Shown here: positions 21,434 through 32,393 of the stretch, piece after piece
Layout of the letters: each line of letters begins with the position of its first letter
Numbering within the stretch: position 1 is the stretch's first letter
DNA from: Thermothielavioides terrestris NRRL 8126
Taxonomy: Eukaryota; Ascomycota; Sordariomycetes; Sordariales; Chaetomiaceae
Direction: 5' to 3'
Assembly (NCBI RefSeq): GCF_000226115.1
Contig: NC_016457.1
Coordinates: 7,378,001 to 7,442,000 of the forward strand
Length of the DNA stretch: 64,000 bases
The notes under the pieces: generated by a model
The model's input: only the letters and a program-made list of their open reading frames with translations
What the model was told of the DNA's origin: nothing
The model's database searches: none
Translations under genes and position numbers: made by a program

Positions 21434-23267
21434 GGCCGTGTGTGCGTGCTTGCGACCGAGAGAACGAGGGAGTGGAATCCCGGCAACGCCAGGAATAACA
21501 GGATAACCACAGCAACCCGTACACAAGCAATGCAAAGACGGCGACTCCGGAGAGACAAGTAAGGATAACGTCGCCGAAAGGCGCGGGGTAGCCGGGGGTA
21601 GCCGAAAGAGCGGGCGATCAAGTAATAATAAACCTCGCGCTCATGCGGACACCCCAGCGGCCAGGAATTCCGGGACACGGCACATAACGGGCAAATGCCG
21701 GGGCGGGGGGAAGGGAATGGACGCCGAGCCGGTCTGCACCATGGCTCATGGCTCCTTCGCCCTGCAAGCTGGTCTGAGACATATCCAAGTCGATTCGTTC
21801 CAACGTCCTGCCCCGTCTGCGAAGCTGCACATGATTGCTGCGGAGGAAGGAAACACAGACCAGGCACGAGGAATCTTTGGTCCACAGGGCGATTCCCTGT
21901 GATCGGTAGTTCCCCCCACTAAGACCCTGCTGAGTGCCGATCCTAGCGCGCAGTGCACCCACGCAGGGTTGCTTTCGGGGGTTGTCTGTGCCGTGATTGG
22001 TCAATTCCCCTGATACCTGCCTAAAGCAGTAGGCGCTTGGATAGCGCTTGGTGGCCGGTGGGGGCCGCGCGAGACACCGCAGACCCAACTCTATCCCAAG
22101 AATTGTGAGTTCTTTGGTTGCAGTGCAGTTCCTGTATTGTCGTCTGACCAGCTCAGGTGTCCTGATGTGATTTTTTGGCGTTTGCCCTGGCAGTGTCTTG
22201 CCCTTCGCCCTGTGTTCTGATGTGTCCCTTGCCGAGGGGCAGTTAAGGCGATGGGTCGCCGACACCTGGCATGCAGCGGCCACGGAATGGCCAAGGCCAA
22301 GGCTGGGTTAGGCGCGACGGAGATCCCAATACCACATTCATCTGGCCGCCCAACTCAGCATCAGGGTCAAAACTGGCGTGACCTGGAAAAGGCGGAAATG
22401 GCCCGAAGGCCCTGAGGAGGCCAGCTCGGAATAACTGCCAAGTACGTTGTGTCGTGTTGGGTCCGAGAAGGATGGTCGAGGAGCAAGGTACGGATTCCAT
22501 CTCGCAATATGAAAGCGATATCCGCCTCAGGTAACAGTGCGACGTAATATTGCTGATGTAAGCCGAGGAAATTGGCCGAGAAATGCTCGGCTGCGAGGAA
22601 GGTAACACGGCATGTTTGTTTCCTATCGAACGGCGAGCCGCTTCCTCGGCGGTGACCCAACGCCGCGGATGCATAAAGCAGGTAATATAGAGCCAAATTG
22701 GCCGCCGTTCCTCCGTGCAACGCTCCAAGTCGCATGACAACGCGGGCAGCAAGCGGAGAGCGGAACGTTGCACATGCTGCAACCCCGCCGCTGGTTGATG
22801 GACGCCTGTGTGCACTTTCGCAGAGAACACGTTGGGAACCATCCCAGCTTCCGTGCGCCTCTCCCGCCAATGCCGCTGCTTGGCACTGTCACCTGCCATG
22901 TGAAGTTGACTTCCAGGGAAGTTCTCGCCCCATGCAAGCTCCAAGTACCTCGGCCGACATTTTTACCTTCCGCATCCGCATCCGTCTGGCCGGCGGCACG
23001 CAACCAAAGAGTAACGGTAGGAGCCAGGCAACAGACCTGCGGCATCGTCCGGATGAAATGCTGCCGCATTGTTACTCCGCGCGTGGACGGCCACCGATAC
23101 GATGTGCATCCCCGCATAGGAGAACGCATGTCTCGTGTCCAGCATTCTGCTCGTTGGCCAAGGCCATGCCGAGCAACCGATGCCGGTGTTAATACCATGC
23201 GGTGTTTGTGCTGTGCAGCGCAAGGTGCAAAGGGCACTCTTCCCTTCGGGAATATCGGCCCCTCCGG
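21434..23267. other. Intergenic, 1.8 kb, no gene seen
   Basis: Upstream region of the GH47 gene and downstream of the ERCC1 gene. Several 150-230-codon frames exist on both strands, but none shows a domain, signal peptide or splice-supported extension. Confidence 0.55.
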
Positions 23268-24506
23268 TTAGCCCTTCTCTCTCAGCCGCGCCAGGGCCGC
23301 GGCTACGCCTTCACTCAGCTGCTCGTCCCTGCGGGCCGGGGCCGGGGCCGCCGGGGGAAATACCCGGCCCGCTACCGGCTGTTTCCCCCGCTGCTTCTCA
23401 CTGGGCGCGCCCTCCGCTTCCATCTCCGCCACGACAGCCTCCGCCTCCGCATCGCCCTCCTCCTCCTCCCCTTCATTCCCTCCCGCACCGGCACCGCTAC
23501 CCGTCACCCTCGCGGCCGGGGCGCTCCGCTTCGCCGCCTTCCTCACCCGGAACGGCTCCTCCACCGCCTTACACCAAGCCCTCACTTTCTTCTCGCCCCA
23601 GCCGCCGACGACGGCGATCTGCTCCGGCTCGGCGTTGACGGCGTGCCTGAGGCTCCCGAACGCGCTCACGAGCGCGACGGCGTCGGCCTTGTTGATGTTG
23701 CGCGGCACCGTGACGAACTCGACGAGGCGCTCGGCGTAGCCGGCCGCCTGCTGGCCGCGGATGGCCGCGAAGCCGGCGTGCTCGTACGCCTTGTACAGCT
23801 CGAGGTAGCGCGCCGCCTCCGCCGCCGACCAGGCCAGCACCACCGTCACCCGGTTGACCAGCGACGTCTTGCTCAGCTCCCGCAGCGCGTCCTCGTGGTT
23901 CGGGATGTCCACCAGCGTGAGCAGCACCCGCAGGTTGTACCGCCCCTGCAGGTTGCGGATGCGCGTGTAGATGTATTCTGGGTGGAGGCGGTGGTATTTG
24001 AGGCTGCGTGGGTGGCGATCGTCAGCGTGTGATGAGTGAGTGTGTCGTTTTGGAAATTTCTAGAAGCGGTGGCGTCTGTGACTGAACGAGGAGGGGGAGG
24101 GGAGGGGGGTGTTGTGTGCGTATGCGGAACGAACGAACCTCAGAAACAGCGCACAGGTGGTCTGCCCCAGTCCGTAGTCCGCGGGGATGTCGCTGTATTC
24201 CCACGCGACAGACTTCAGGCACGACAGCACCGGGTTGCCCTTCTGCCGCGGAGAGACGAGGATCGAGGACCCCGAGCCCCGGCCTGGCAGCGCCTGCGGG
24301 GTGGGCTGCACGACCTTGGGGCCTCCCGAGGAAGCCGATGCGTTCGACGGCGGTGCCCGGTCGAGTCGCTGCGGCGTCGGCTGCTGGATTCTGGGGGGGC
24401 CTGCTCGGGCTGGTGGTGCTCGGTCGGGCGGGCGCGGCGCTAGATTGGCCTGCGCTGATGCGAGCTCGACTAGAGCATCGTCGGCATCGCCGAACTCGTC
24501 GTCCAT
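23268..24506 (-). CDS. rad10: DNA repair endonuclease subunit Rad10/ERCC1 (Swi10)
   Basis: Non-catalytic partner of the XPF/Rad1 nuclease in nucleotide excision repair and single-strand annealing. Exons 24506-24139 and 24003-23268; 367 aa. The central domain runs [48 protein letters not shown] (about residues 90-215), the degenerate nuclease-fold domain that binds XPA/DNA. The helix-hairpin-helix region follows ([34 protein letters not shown]), which dimerises with Rad1. The splice restores LFLSLKYH. After the second HhH about 80 residues of Ala/Glu-rich, low-complexity tail extend beyond the usual end. The N-terminal 85 residues are disordered and Pro-rich with two short repeats (PxxxQPTPQ). 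The ATG was chosen as the first in frame; acidic [12 protein letters not shown] is typical. Firm call. Confidence 0.94.
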
Positions 24507-24982
24507 TCTGCGCCGCTGTTGCAGCTACAGTCGTGCTGGCAATTGCGAATAAATGCCTGGTCGAGTTTGCCTGCGGGCGGATGAAAACGCGTCGGCAGGC
24601 GATAACGTTAGCGTCTTTCGGTGGCACACTGCCAAGCACCGGGACCCTTGTAGCGCAGCGGGCGATCCCCGTGACCAGGGTACCGTAACTTACAAAGTAT
24701 TCCGTACACAGTTCCGTACCTTTTTTGAAACCCCGACAAACCTCAAACTCCGCCATCAGAATGGCCAACGGCTGGGCAACGTCGACGGCGGGCAGTTCTC
24801 CTTCTGCCCTCGTCTTCTCGTCTAGGTGTGCACAGATGCCTATACTGAAACTGTATATATGCTGAAACTGTTAATTTGTCTTCAAGCCAGGCTAAAGATA
24901 TATAATCCCGCAGGAAGCAAGTGCACGAGAACCCCAGCCAGAACTCCCGTCCATATCTAAATTGGTATCATCGTGCCAAACT
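24507..24982. other. Intergenic, contains dispersed motif
   Basis: Rad10 promoter. Holds GTATTCCGTAC (24697-24707), the reverse complement of the motif at 11178 and 47888. No gene seen. Confidence 0.5.
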
Positions 24983-26176
24983 CTAAACCAGCTCATCCGG
25001 ACCAAGCTCGGCTTCATCGTCATTACCCTCCCTCCTTGCAGCGCCGGCCAGCGAGTCGTGTATCGAGTACAACGCCCTTAGCCACACGTCGAACATCATC
25101 TCCATCGACGTTGCCTGCTGCTGTGCATTGCCGCCGCGGCTGTCCTCGACCACCTGGTCCCGCAGCCGCTCGTACGCCTCGATCATGGCCCACACCTGCA
25201 GCGCCGAGGTGGTCGCGGAAGCGCAGCTCGGGCGGCCGGCCATGGCCGAGGACAGCTCGCGCGTGAGGAGGTCGAGGCAGATCTGCAGGCTGACGTTGCC
25301 GTCGGCAGATGCGGCCGATGCTGCTGCGGCACATGAATGTCTTGCCAGGGAGGGCGGCAGCAGCGGCGACTCCGGCCGCGGGGAGAACGAGATGGGCTTG
25401 AAGTAGACGGTCTCGTCCTGGAATGACACCAGCGTGCCGTCGTCCGACGTCGGGGACGGATCCGGCAGTTCGACCGTCGCCCGTTGCGAGGTGGTGCCGG
25501 TGCGAGTCTCGCCCGGCAGGTACACTGATGAGCTGCTTCGCGGCTTGAGGGTCAGTGGTTCGTCGTGGTCGCGGTCGCTGCCCTGCGGGGATAAGGCCGG
25601 CTCCGAGTAAGCATCCGAGTACACGGAGCTGGGCCGGGATTCGAGCAACGCCCGGTACTGCTCTGCGATGAGGTCCACGCTCGAAGTCCTGCCCAGGACG
25701 TTGCCGGCCCTCGGGCCATCCTCTGGCGGCGTGATCGATAGAATCGGCGTCTTTGGGCGACGTCTCATGGTCGAGGTGAAAGGGCTTTGGGGATCTGCGC
25801 GGGATGACGGTTGCGGCGGCGGGCGGCTGGGGATGAGATAAGAGGAGCGCTCGGGCGGTTCGTAGACCTGATCTGGGCGATGTTCTTCGGGAGAATTCAA
25901 AGGCGGCTTAGGATTATAGAAACACGCCTCTCTCCGGGAGGATACGTCTTCTCTGGGCTCGCCGCGTTCCGAAGGCGCCAGTGACCAACGACGCCGTGAC
26001 CGAGATGCGGGCTTGTTCAACGTGGTATCGGATTCATTGGTCGCCACAGGCTGGTTCGATGCCCTCAAGCCGAAGCGGCATGCGAAGATGCTATGTTGCT
26101 TGGTGGCGCTCTTTTGGAGTTTTCTTCGCGGCCGGTCGGCTTTGGCGGCCGACAGGCCGCCCTTCCTTTGTTCCAT
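24983..26176 (-). CDS. Hypothetical, largely disordered protein
   Basis: Single open frame of 397 aa. The first 300 residues are Pro/Ser/Arg-rich and probably disordered, with short conserved-looking blocks (SSVDLIAEQYRALLESRPSS and VSFQDETVYFKPISFSPRPE). The last 110 residues look folded and helical: VSLQICLDLLTRELSSAM, SALQVWAMIEAYERLRDQV and MEMMFDVWLRALYSIHDSL. I recognise no named domain. An internal ATG at 25768 (MRRRPKTPILSITPPED) is a plausible alternative start, since the preceding 136 residues look less conserved. It is divergent from the L-galactonate dehydratase gene 1.8 kb away. The helical tail suggests a protein-binding role, but that is a guess. Real gene likely; function unknown. 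Confidence 0.7.
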   Translation of the reverse strand: MEQRKGGLSAAKADRPRRKLQKSATKQHSIFACRFGLRASNQPVATNESDTTLNKPASRSRRRWSLAPSERGEPREDVSSRREACFYNPKPPLNSPEEHRPDQVYEPPERSSYLIPSRPPPQPSSRADPQSPFTSTMRRRPKTPILSITPPEDGPRAGNVLGRTSSVDLIAEQYRALLESRPSSVYSDAYSEPALSPQGSDRDHDEPLTLKPRSSSSVYLPGETRTGTTSQRATVELPDPSPTSDDGTLVSFQDETVYFKPISFSPRPESPLLPPSLARHSCAAAASAASADGNVSLQICLDLLTRELSSAMAGRPSCASATTSALQVWAMIEAYERLRDQVVEDSRGGNAQQQATSMEMMFDVWLRALYSIHDSLAGAARREGNDDEAELGPDELV

Positions 26177-27979
26177 TGTTTATTGAACAATGCCTATTTA
26201 GGCGACGAGGATAATAGCAGGCCGCACGGCAGGTACAATGTGTAACAGCATAATCACTCATCGGCAGGCGCTGCGCCGGGATGGAAACGGAAGGGTTCGA
26301 GTAGTCAATTATAACTCAAGATGCGGACTGTCTGATAAAGATGACGTCCGAATCACTCGCCCGGCGAGCCGACGCCGCTCGGGGGACACCCAGTCCTGAT
26401 GAGAAGGGGCCATGGCGGCCTGTCGGTGCTCGAAACCGGTTCCGCCTGGACTCGCAGAGCTCGCGCCACAGAGGCAACGCCCCTGAGAATCTTCTCGTCG
26501 ACCTGAGTCATGAACGAAGCGAGGGGTTTCTGTGGCGTGTACTTCCCTTGGCGGCGTTGAAGCTGAGTTCGGTCGAGGGGTCCAAGGTGAGCTTGTGGTT
26601 CTACTGCTTCGACTGAGTCGGTTAGACAGCTCAAATGAAAAAAAGGCCCATTCACTTGAGGTCATCCTATATGCGGTCAAGAGAGTAAAGTAGCACGGCC
26701 TAAGCGGACGGGCAGGTTCCGAGGGACGGGCAGGTTCCGAGGGGCATTTCGCTCGGATGTGTCCTCAGGGAAGCGTCCTGCATTGGCCCCCGACATCGAA
26801 CATGCTGGAGGTTGGGGCTTGGTGATTCTCTGGCGCTGTTAGGGCGGAAGAAGCAGTCAAGAGAACCTTTGCAGTAGCGCTGCTTGTTGCGGGCTATGAC
26901 CCGAAAACCAAAACCAAGCCGTAAAGTTTGAGGAGGGGCGGAAAGGCGCACATCGGATGTCCGACACACCGTAAGACCGTCGACGTGCACAATGGAATTT
27001 AAAAAGGAAAAGGTAAGTGATGTTGCTACGGACCACTGCTCTCAGAAAACTCAATTTGCTGCTTACACAGTGAATCCGTACACAGAAGGTGCTGAGCAGC
27101 CTGAGGCCTTTTTCCCTTCTTGTGTACTGTACAAAAGTTTTAACCCTGGCCACAAGCACGAACCCACTTGCTCGGTTTGGAGCAGTTGCGGTCGCGGATA
27201 ACTCCCAGGTACCTTAAGTTAGAGGGTGGACTCTCAGCTGCGATTCCCATCAAGGGCTTCGGTGTCACAAGGCTCACAGGGCGCTCATCGGCCGCTCTTG
27301 ACGACGGAGCAGGTTGCCACCGGTTCAATCTACACTTCAAGCAGCTGGCGCGTTGATCTTCGGTGTTGCGCAAGATCTTGTCGCATACCTTACTCTGAAA
27401 GCACACGAGGCACAGCAAGCAGTCGATCCCCCCCCTTTGATAGTGGCGAGCAGCCCGCGACCCTAGCTTCACAGCAGGACCCAGGCACGGACGTGCGACC
27501 CGAACTCGGTCTTGGGCGCGGTTGTACTCTGATTATTATTCCGACGGAGACGCCAGCAAATCCAACGAAGGGATCCCTACACGGAACGATCCAGTGTCGC
27601 CGCCATGGGGTCATGGTGTGGGCCTGCTCGGAGACGTCCGTACCCCGTGATTTTCCATCAATCATGAGTCGCGGTGCCTGCCCCTGAACTTGTGTACCGC
27701 AGTAAACTTCAACCCCACTATGCAGTGCCCCTCACTTCCCCGAGGCCGGGCGCCCGCCGCTCAGCGTCGGAAGTGGATGGCTGAGGTCGTGTCCTCGAGC
27801 TGCCATGATGGTGTCGGGGTTCAAGAGATAGTTGCCAGCCGGGAGGGAAATACCTAAAACTGGACGGATACCTGCTGGGCCATTTTTCTTCAGAATTGGC
27901 ACTCTGAACTCCTCGTTTCTCCTTCCAAACCCCCCGCCCCCTGCCCGCCCCCACCAAACACCACAGCACAGCAGCAGAG
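26177..27979. other. Divergent intergenic region, 1.8 kb
   Basis: Lies between the hypothetical gene (-) and the L-galactonate dehydratase (+). Open frames up to about 150 codons without recognisable content. The last 100 bp before 27980 is C-rich, as in fungal 5' UTRs. Confidence 0.5.
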
Positions 27980-29385
27980 ATGGCCGAAATAACCATCACC
28001 GGCTGGACGACGCGCGATGTCCGCTTTCCCACCTCGCTGGACAAGACGGGCTCGGATGCCATGAACGCAGCGGGCGACTACTCGGCCGCCTACTGCATTC
28101 TGCAGACCGACTCGGCCTACACTGGTCACGGCATGGTACGGAGGCCCCCGGCTGCGAACCTCCCAAGCTCGTGCTGACATTGTGACCGCAGACCTTCACC
28201 ATTGGCCGCGGCAACGACATTGTCTGCGCAGCCATCAACCACGTCGCCGAGCGCATCAAGGGCAGGACACTCTCCAGCCTGGTTGCCCACTGGGGCCAAA
28301 CATGGCGCCACCTCGTCAACGACAGCCAGCTGCGGTGGATTGGCCCGGAGAAGGGTGTCATCCACCTCGCCCTCGGCGCCGTCGTCAACGCCGTCTGGGA
28401 CCTGTGGGCCAAGGTGCTCGGCAAGCCCGTGTGGCGCGTCGTGGCCGAGATGACGCCGGAGCAGTTCGTCGACTGCATCGACTTCCGCTACATCACCGAC
28501 GCCGTCACGCCCGAGGAGGCCGTCGCCATGCTGAGGGAGTCCGAGGCCGGCAAGGCCGACCGCCTCCGCGACGCCGAGAACAGCCGGGCCGTGCCCGCCT
28601 ACACGACCAGCGCCGGCTGGCTCGGCTACGGCGAGGACAAGATGCGCGCGCTGCTGCAGGAGACGCAGGCCAAGGGGTACAAGCACTTCAAGCTCAAGGT
28701 CGGCGGCAACGTCGAGCAGGACCGGCGGCGGCTGGCCATCGCGCGCGAGGTGATCGGCTACGACCGGGGCAACGTCCTGATGGTGGACGCCAACCAGGTG
28801 TGGTCCGTGCCCGAGGCCATCGAGTACATGAAGCAGCTGGCCGAGTTCAAGCCGTGGTTCATCGAGGAGCCGACGTCGCCCGACGACATCCTCGGCCACA
28901 AGGCGGTGCGGGACGCCCTGCGGCCGTACGGCATCGGCGTGGCCACGGGCGAGATGTGCCAGAACCGCGTCATCTTCAAGCAGTTGCTGATGGCGGGCGC
29001 CATCGACGTGTGCCAGATCGACGCGTGCCGCATGGGCGGCGTCAACGAGGTGCTCGCCGTGCTGCTCATGGCCAAGAAGTACGGCGTCCCGATCGTGCCG
29101 CACTCGGGCGGCGTCGGCCTGCCCGAGTACACCCAGCACCTCAGCACCATCGACTACGTCGTCGTCAGCGGCAAGCGCTCCGTGCTCGAGTACGTCGACC
29201 ACCTGCACGAGCACTTCCTGCACCCGTCCGTCATCAAGGACGGCTTCTACCAGACCCCCATGGACCCCGGCTACAGCGTCGAGATGAAGCCCGAGAGCAT
29301 GGACCGCTTCGAGTACCCCGGCGGCCCGGCCAGCTGGTGGAGGAGCGAGGAGGCCCGGCCGATATTGGAGGGCGAGAAGATCTAG
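27980..29385 (+). CDS. lgd1: L-galactonate dehydratase (enolase superfamily)
   Basis: Second step of the fungal D-galacturonate (pectin) pathway: L-galactonate to 2-keto-3-deoxy-L-galactonate. Exons 27980-28135 and 28192-29385; 449 aa, matching the family. The N-terminal cap includes RDVRFPTSLDKTGSDAMNAA. The barrel carries the enolase-superfamily signature: KxK base motif (Lys219, Lys221), Mg ligands Asp251 (VDAN), Glu277 (FIEEP) and Glu306 (TGEMC), and His356 (PHSGG) as partner base. Splicing joins GHGM to TFTIGRGND, a conserved block. It closely resembles the Trichoderma LGD1 enzyme as I know it; human ENOSF1 (L-fuconate dehydratase) is the animal relative. No reductase, aldolase or transporter of the pathway lies nearby, so it is not clustered here. 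Cytosolic. A long minus-strand frame across this gene is a codon-bias shadow. Confidence 0.95.
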
Positions 29386-29932
29386 CGAGGAGTTGGCGGT
29401 GTCGTTTCGAGCCTGCATTTTGTGCATTGAGCGTTGCAGGAGCGGCTTTTGAGCGTTGCGGAAGCGGCATTTGGCACTGGATTTAAATAGAACGGGAATA
29501 CGTCACTTTAATTCACATCACGGCGCCTTGCTTACTCCCGGCAACAAAGCTCTGCTACGAAGCAGGGAGATAAGCAAAAGACTCGTAATAAACCAGGTTT
29601 ACATACCTACCTATCCACGTACCATCATGATATCAATGTAGCACTGGCTAGGTTGAGGGTGTTCAGGAAGGTAAGAGGCCCTAACTTTGTATCAAAGCCA
29701 AGGACAGTCTTGAAACGAAATAACTAAGGTCCTGACTGCGCCTTTACACTGCTAAAACCAATTTAGGAGAGGTTGCTATAACTTAGATGGCATATTTCAA
29801 GGTCACTCTTAGTGTATCATTAGCACTGCGTCCACCATGGGTTCTCAGCGACTAAATACGATACTAGAATCAGCTTGAGACCAACCTCCACTGCCACTGT
29901 CAAACGCTCAACTTCGTGTCTACTGCCTTCCT
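29386..29932. other. Convergent intergenic region, AT-richer
   Basis: 3' flanks of the dehydratase and the secreted-protein gene. Noticeably A/T-richer than the surroundings, no gene seen. Confidence 0.5.
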
Positions 29933-31131
29933 CTACTCCCCATCCTCAAGCACATACATCAACGCAGTGCCCATAACCGGCGCCGGCGCCGCGCCCTCCA
30001 TCACCGGCGCGTGCCTCGCAAAGTCATAATCCGCCCTCACACTCCACCGATCCCCCGGCGCGACCCGCCCAATCCTCTCGCAGGCGCTCATACCCGACAG
30101 ATGGCGTCCCGCAACCGCATCCCGTCCTCCTCCTCCTCCTCCTCCGCCGCCGCCGCCATGCCGACCCCGCTCCTCCTCCCCGTACCGCGCCACAGACCGA
30201 CACACGGTCCGCGCGCCCCGCCACACGTCCAGCTCCACTCCGCCGTCCTGCAGGTGCGCCAGCACGAGCACCACCTCGCCGGACAGGTCGGCCGTCCAGG
30301 GCGGGTCCATGGCCAGGCTAAAGGGCACCTGGGCGCCGCCGCCGCCTCCCCCGCCGCCTCCCCCGACGGCCGGGACGGGCACCTCGGACCCGTGCTGCAA
30401 GCAGCTGCCGTCGATGTCGAGCCAGACGGGCGTCGCGTTGCGGAAGCCGCTCGCGGCGGCGCGGGGGCACGGCACGAATTCCCAGTCCATGGTGAGCACG
30501 GCGGCCTGGGCGGTGGTCGGCGAGGGGTTCATCAGCTTGAGGGTGAAGATCAGGATGGCGGTGGGCGAGAGGGGGTAGCCTGCTTTGAGGGTGCTGTTGT
30601 TTTTTTCTCTCGCTTTTTGTGTTAGCTTTCTGCCAGCCGAGCGGGTGGTAAGAAAGCCTAAAGAGAGAGGAAGGGGAAAAGGCCTGACCTGCCCAGAGAG
30701 ATGTCTGCCTCGGCACGCTCGTTGCCCGAGGCGTAGATCGGCGCTGCGAGCAGCGGACACGTCGCGGAGTCGCGCTCTAGGTTGGTGACGAGCACGTGGC
30801 GGAGCCAGACGTCTGTGTCGCGGTTGGCACTGCCGGTCCCATCGGGGTGCTGCAGGTCGGCTCGAATGCGCGTGAGCAGGCAGTCTTTACAGGGCGGCGC
30901 GGTTTGCAGTGAAAAGCGCTTGACGCCGTTTTCCTCGGTTGCCGGAGGCACGGTAAAGCGGCCGTAGTTGATCCTGACGCGCTGAGAGCCGAAATGGGCA
31001 AAGGACCGCGGATGTAGCACTTCAGGTGTGTCGAGGTTGCTGGCTGAAAAGCCAGCGTTCCGGATATCCGGGGATAGCGCCGCACCGGAGCCCACGAGGC
31101 TCATGAGGGTTTTGAACCAGGCCGCCTTCAT
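29933..31131 (-). CDS. Secreted protein resembling copper type II monooxygenases
   Basis: Exons 31131-30689 and 30593-29933; 367 aa. The splice gives ISLGSTLKAGYPLSPTAI. A short hydrophobic start (MKAAWFKTLMSLVGSGAAL) could be a weak signal peptide. The layout follows a fungal secreted family I recall: PCKDCLLTRIRADLQHPDG, DTDVWLRHVLVTN, then a second half with VWLDIDGSC, WTADLSGEVVLVLAHLQDGG and a Cys-containing end (SACERIG). In peptidyl/dopamine monooxygenases the corresponding places hold HHM and HxH copper ligands. Here I read RHV and AHLQDGG, so the copper sites look incomplete. Two polyglycine runs (10-11 Gly, from GGC/GGA repeats near 30130-30160 and 30340-30363) interrupt the second half. 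The start could also be the ATG at 31161. Function is unknown; the enzyme comparison is an inference. Confidence 0.62.
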
Positions 31132-31566
31132 TTGAAGCGTGATTGCGCTGGTACAATACACCGTTTGTTGACCGTTGGGGTAAGGCCAGCGGAGTCCGCA
31201 CGGCGAGAAGGCCTACACACCCTCTCCGCGAGCGGATGTGGAAAAGAGGAAGGCACGTCCATGCCGTTCCATGCCGGTTCGAAAATAAACTCAAATCCGC
31301 CGGGCAGTACTGCGCGTCCTTGGTCGGGAATGATTGATGGAGAAGCCCAAACCTTCAACATTTGGGGTTGCACAGCGTGACATCTGAAGCAGACTCAACG
31401 CAAGTCCGTGAAGTCCGGAATCAAGCCCAACTAATTGGGTGGCCGCAACTACAATCCGGAGCTGCTGGCGGGGGGAGTGACGCAGCTCTCTTCTATCAAC
31501 CTCTCTCGCCCAAAGCCTCCGGTGCATCGGACGGGCGTGGTGCCAGCAGTTTGTTTCACCGCATGG
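31132..31566. other. Intergenic, no gene seen
   Basis: 5' flank of the secreted-protein gene and 3' flank of the deaminase gene. No coding signal recognised. Confidence 0.5.
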
Positions 31567-32070
31567 TCAACCCCTGACGTGGCCAGCAGTCGCAACCTCC
31601 AAGATGTCCTTCTCAAGTCCCTCGACATGAACGACAGAGATCCCCGCATTTTCCAAGCTGAGTCTCCCCGTGTTCTCGGCCACGAATGTCTCGGGCTCCA
31701 TGATGCCGACATACACAGTCCGGATGGACCCGGCCAGGCGGAGCACTCTCTCGACGCACGGCAGATTCCCGCTCAGCCGCTTCGAGCAGGGCTCGACGGT
31801 AGTGTAGAGCGCCAGTTCGGGCGGGAGAACTTGCTTGAGATTCTCTTCGGAGACGCCATGCTTCTCGGCAAGCTTCATGAAGCAGCATTGCTCCGCATGC
31901 GTGTTCCCTGGAAGCTCGAGCGTGTAGCCGGTCGCGAGAATCTCGTTTGTGGCCAAGTCCACCAGAACTGCTCCCACGCGATAGTTGGTCGGCTTCGGAG
32001 GCGACTTCCGCGCGTGCTCCAAGGCGAGCTGCATGTATGCCTTGTGGTCGCCTGGCCGGACGGAAGACAT
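31567..32070 (-). CDS. rib2: Rib2-type DRAP deaminase (CMP/dCMP-deaminase fold)
   Basis: Probable riboflavin-pathway deaminase, converting the diaminopyrimidine ribitol phosphate to its deaminated form. Single exon, 167 aa. Zinc-deaminase signatures: THAEQCC (His ligand and catalytic Glu) and PCSKRLSGNLPC (two Cys ligands, unusually spaced PCSxRxSGxxPC, the Rib2/DRAP form). MEPETFVAENTG and GISVVHVEGLE also fit the C-terminal deaminase domain of yeast Rib2 as I know it. Yeast Rib2 carries an N-terminal pseudouridine-synthase domain; this protein has only the deaminase, so the two activities are apparently separate genes here. The start is the first ATG, just before the domain (HKAYMQLALEHARKSPPKP). 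It shares a 323-bp divergent promoter with the DnaJ gene. The pathway role is an inference from similarity; another pyrimidine deaminase is possible. Confidence 0.85.
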   Translation of the reverse strand: MSSVRPGDHKAYMQLALEHARKSPPKPTNYRVGAVLVDLATNEILATGYTLELPGNTHAEQCCFMKLAEKHGVSEENLKQVLPPELALYTTVEPCSKRLSGNLPCVERVLRLAGSIRTVYVGIMEPETFVAENTGRLSLENAGISVVHVEGLEKDILEVATAGHVRG

Positions 32071-32393
32071 GTTCTGCGCGACGTGAGCTGAGGAGGTGGA
32101 CTGGCAAGCTGGTGGTGGGGGATACAGGGAGCTTCAGGATGAATTCGTACTGTACGGATGTAAAGTACTCCCCAAACAGTGCAGTCATCCGTGGGAGGTG
32201 ATTATCACACTGTATCTGCCGCCCCACTATTGACACGGCTCGTTCAGCAGCAACGGCGCTGACGCGACCTGACGCGACGCGATCGCGAATCCATTTAACA
32301 TTACCCAACTCTCCCGGTGTGCGGATTACAAGTAGCCAGCCGGGGAACGTGGTCCTCGGCCACCTCAACGCACAAAAAGCCCCGACAACCACG
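32071..32393. promoter_or_regulatory. Bidirectional promoter region (rib2-type / DNAJC9-type)
   Basis: A 323-bp gap between two divergent start codons must hold both promoters. It contains actgtacggatgta (about 32149-32162), a variant of the dispersed motif, and a direct repeat gacgcgacctgacgcgacgcg (gacgcga units, about 32260-32280). No TATA box is obvious. Confidence 0.6.

Noticed and set aside
27951..27957. ccaccaa, matching the CCNCCAA site proposed for the galacturonate regulator GaaR
   Set aside because: Only about 25 bp upstream of the lgd1 ATG, probably in the 5' UTR, and a 7-mer in C-rich DNA is expected by chance.
28126..29427. 433-codon open frame on the minus strand
   Set aside because: It lies exactly opposite L-galactonate dehydratase and arises from its G/C third-position bias. 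Its composition (His/Val/Leu/Gly/Asp-rich) has no domain.
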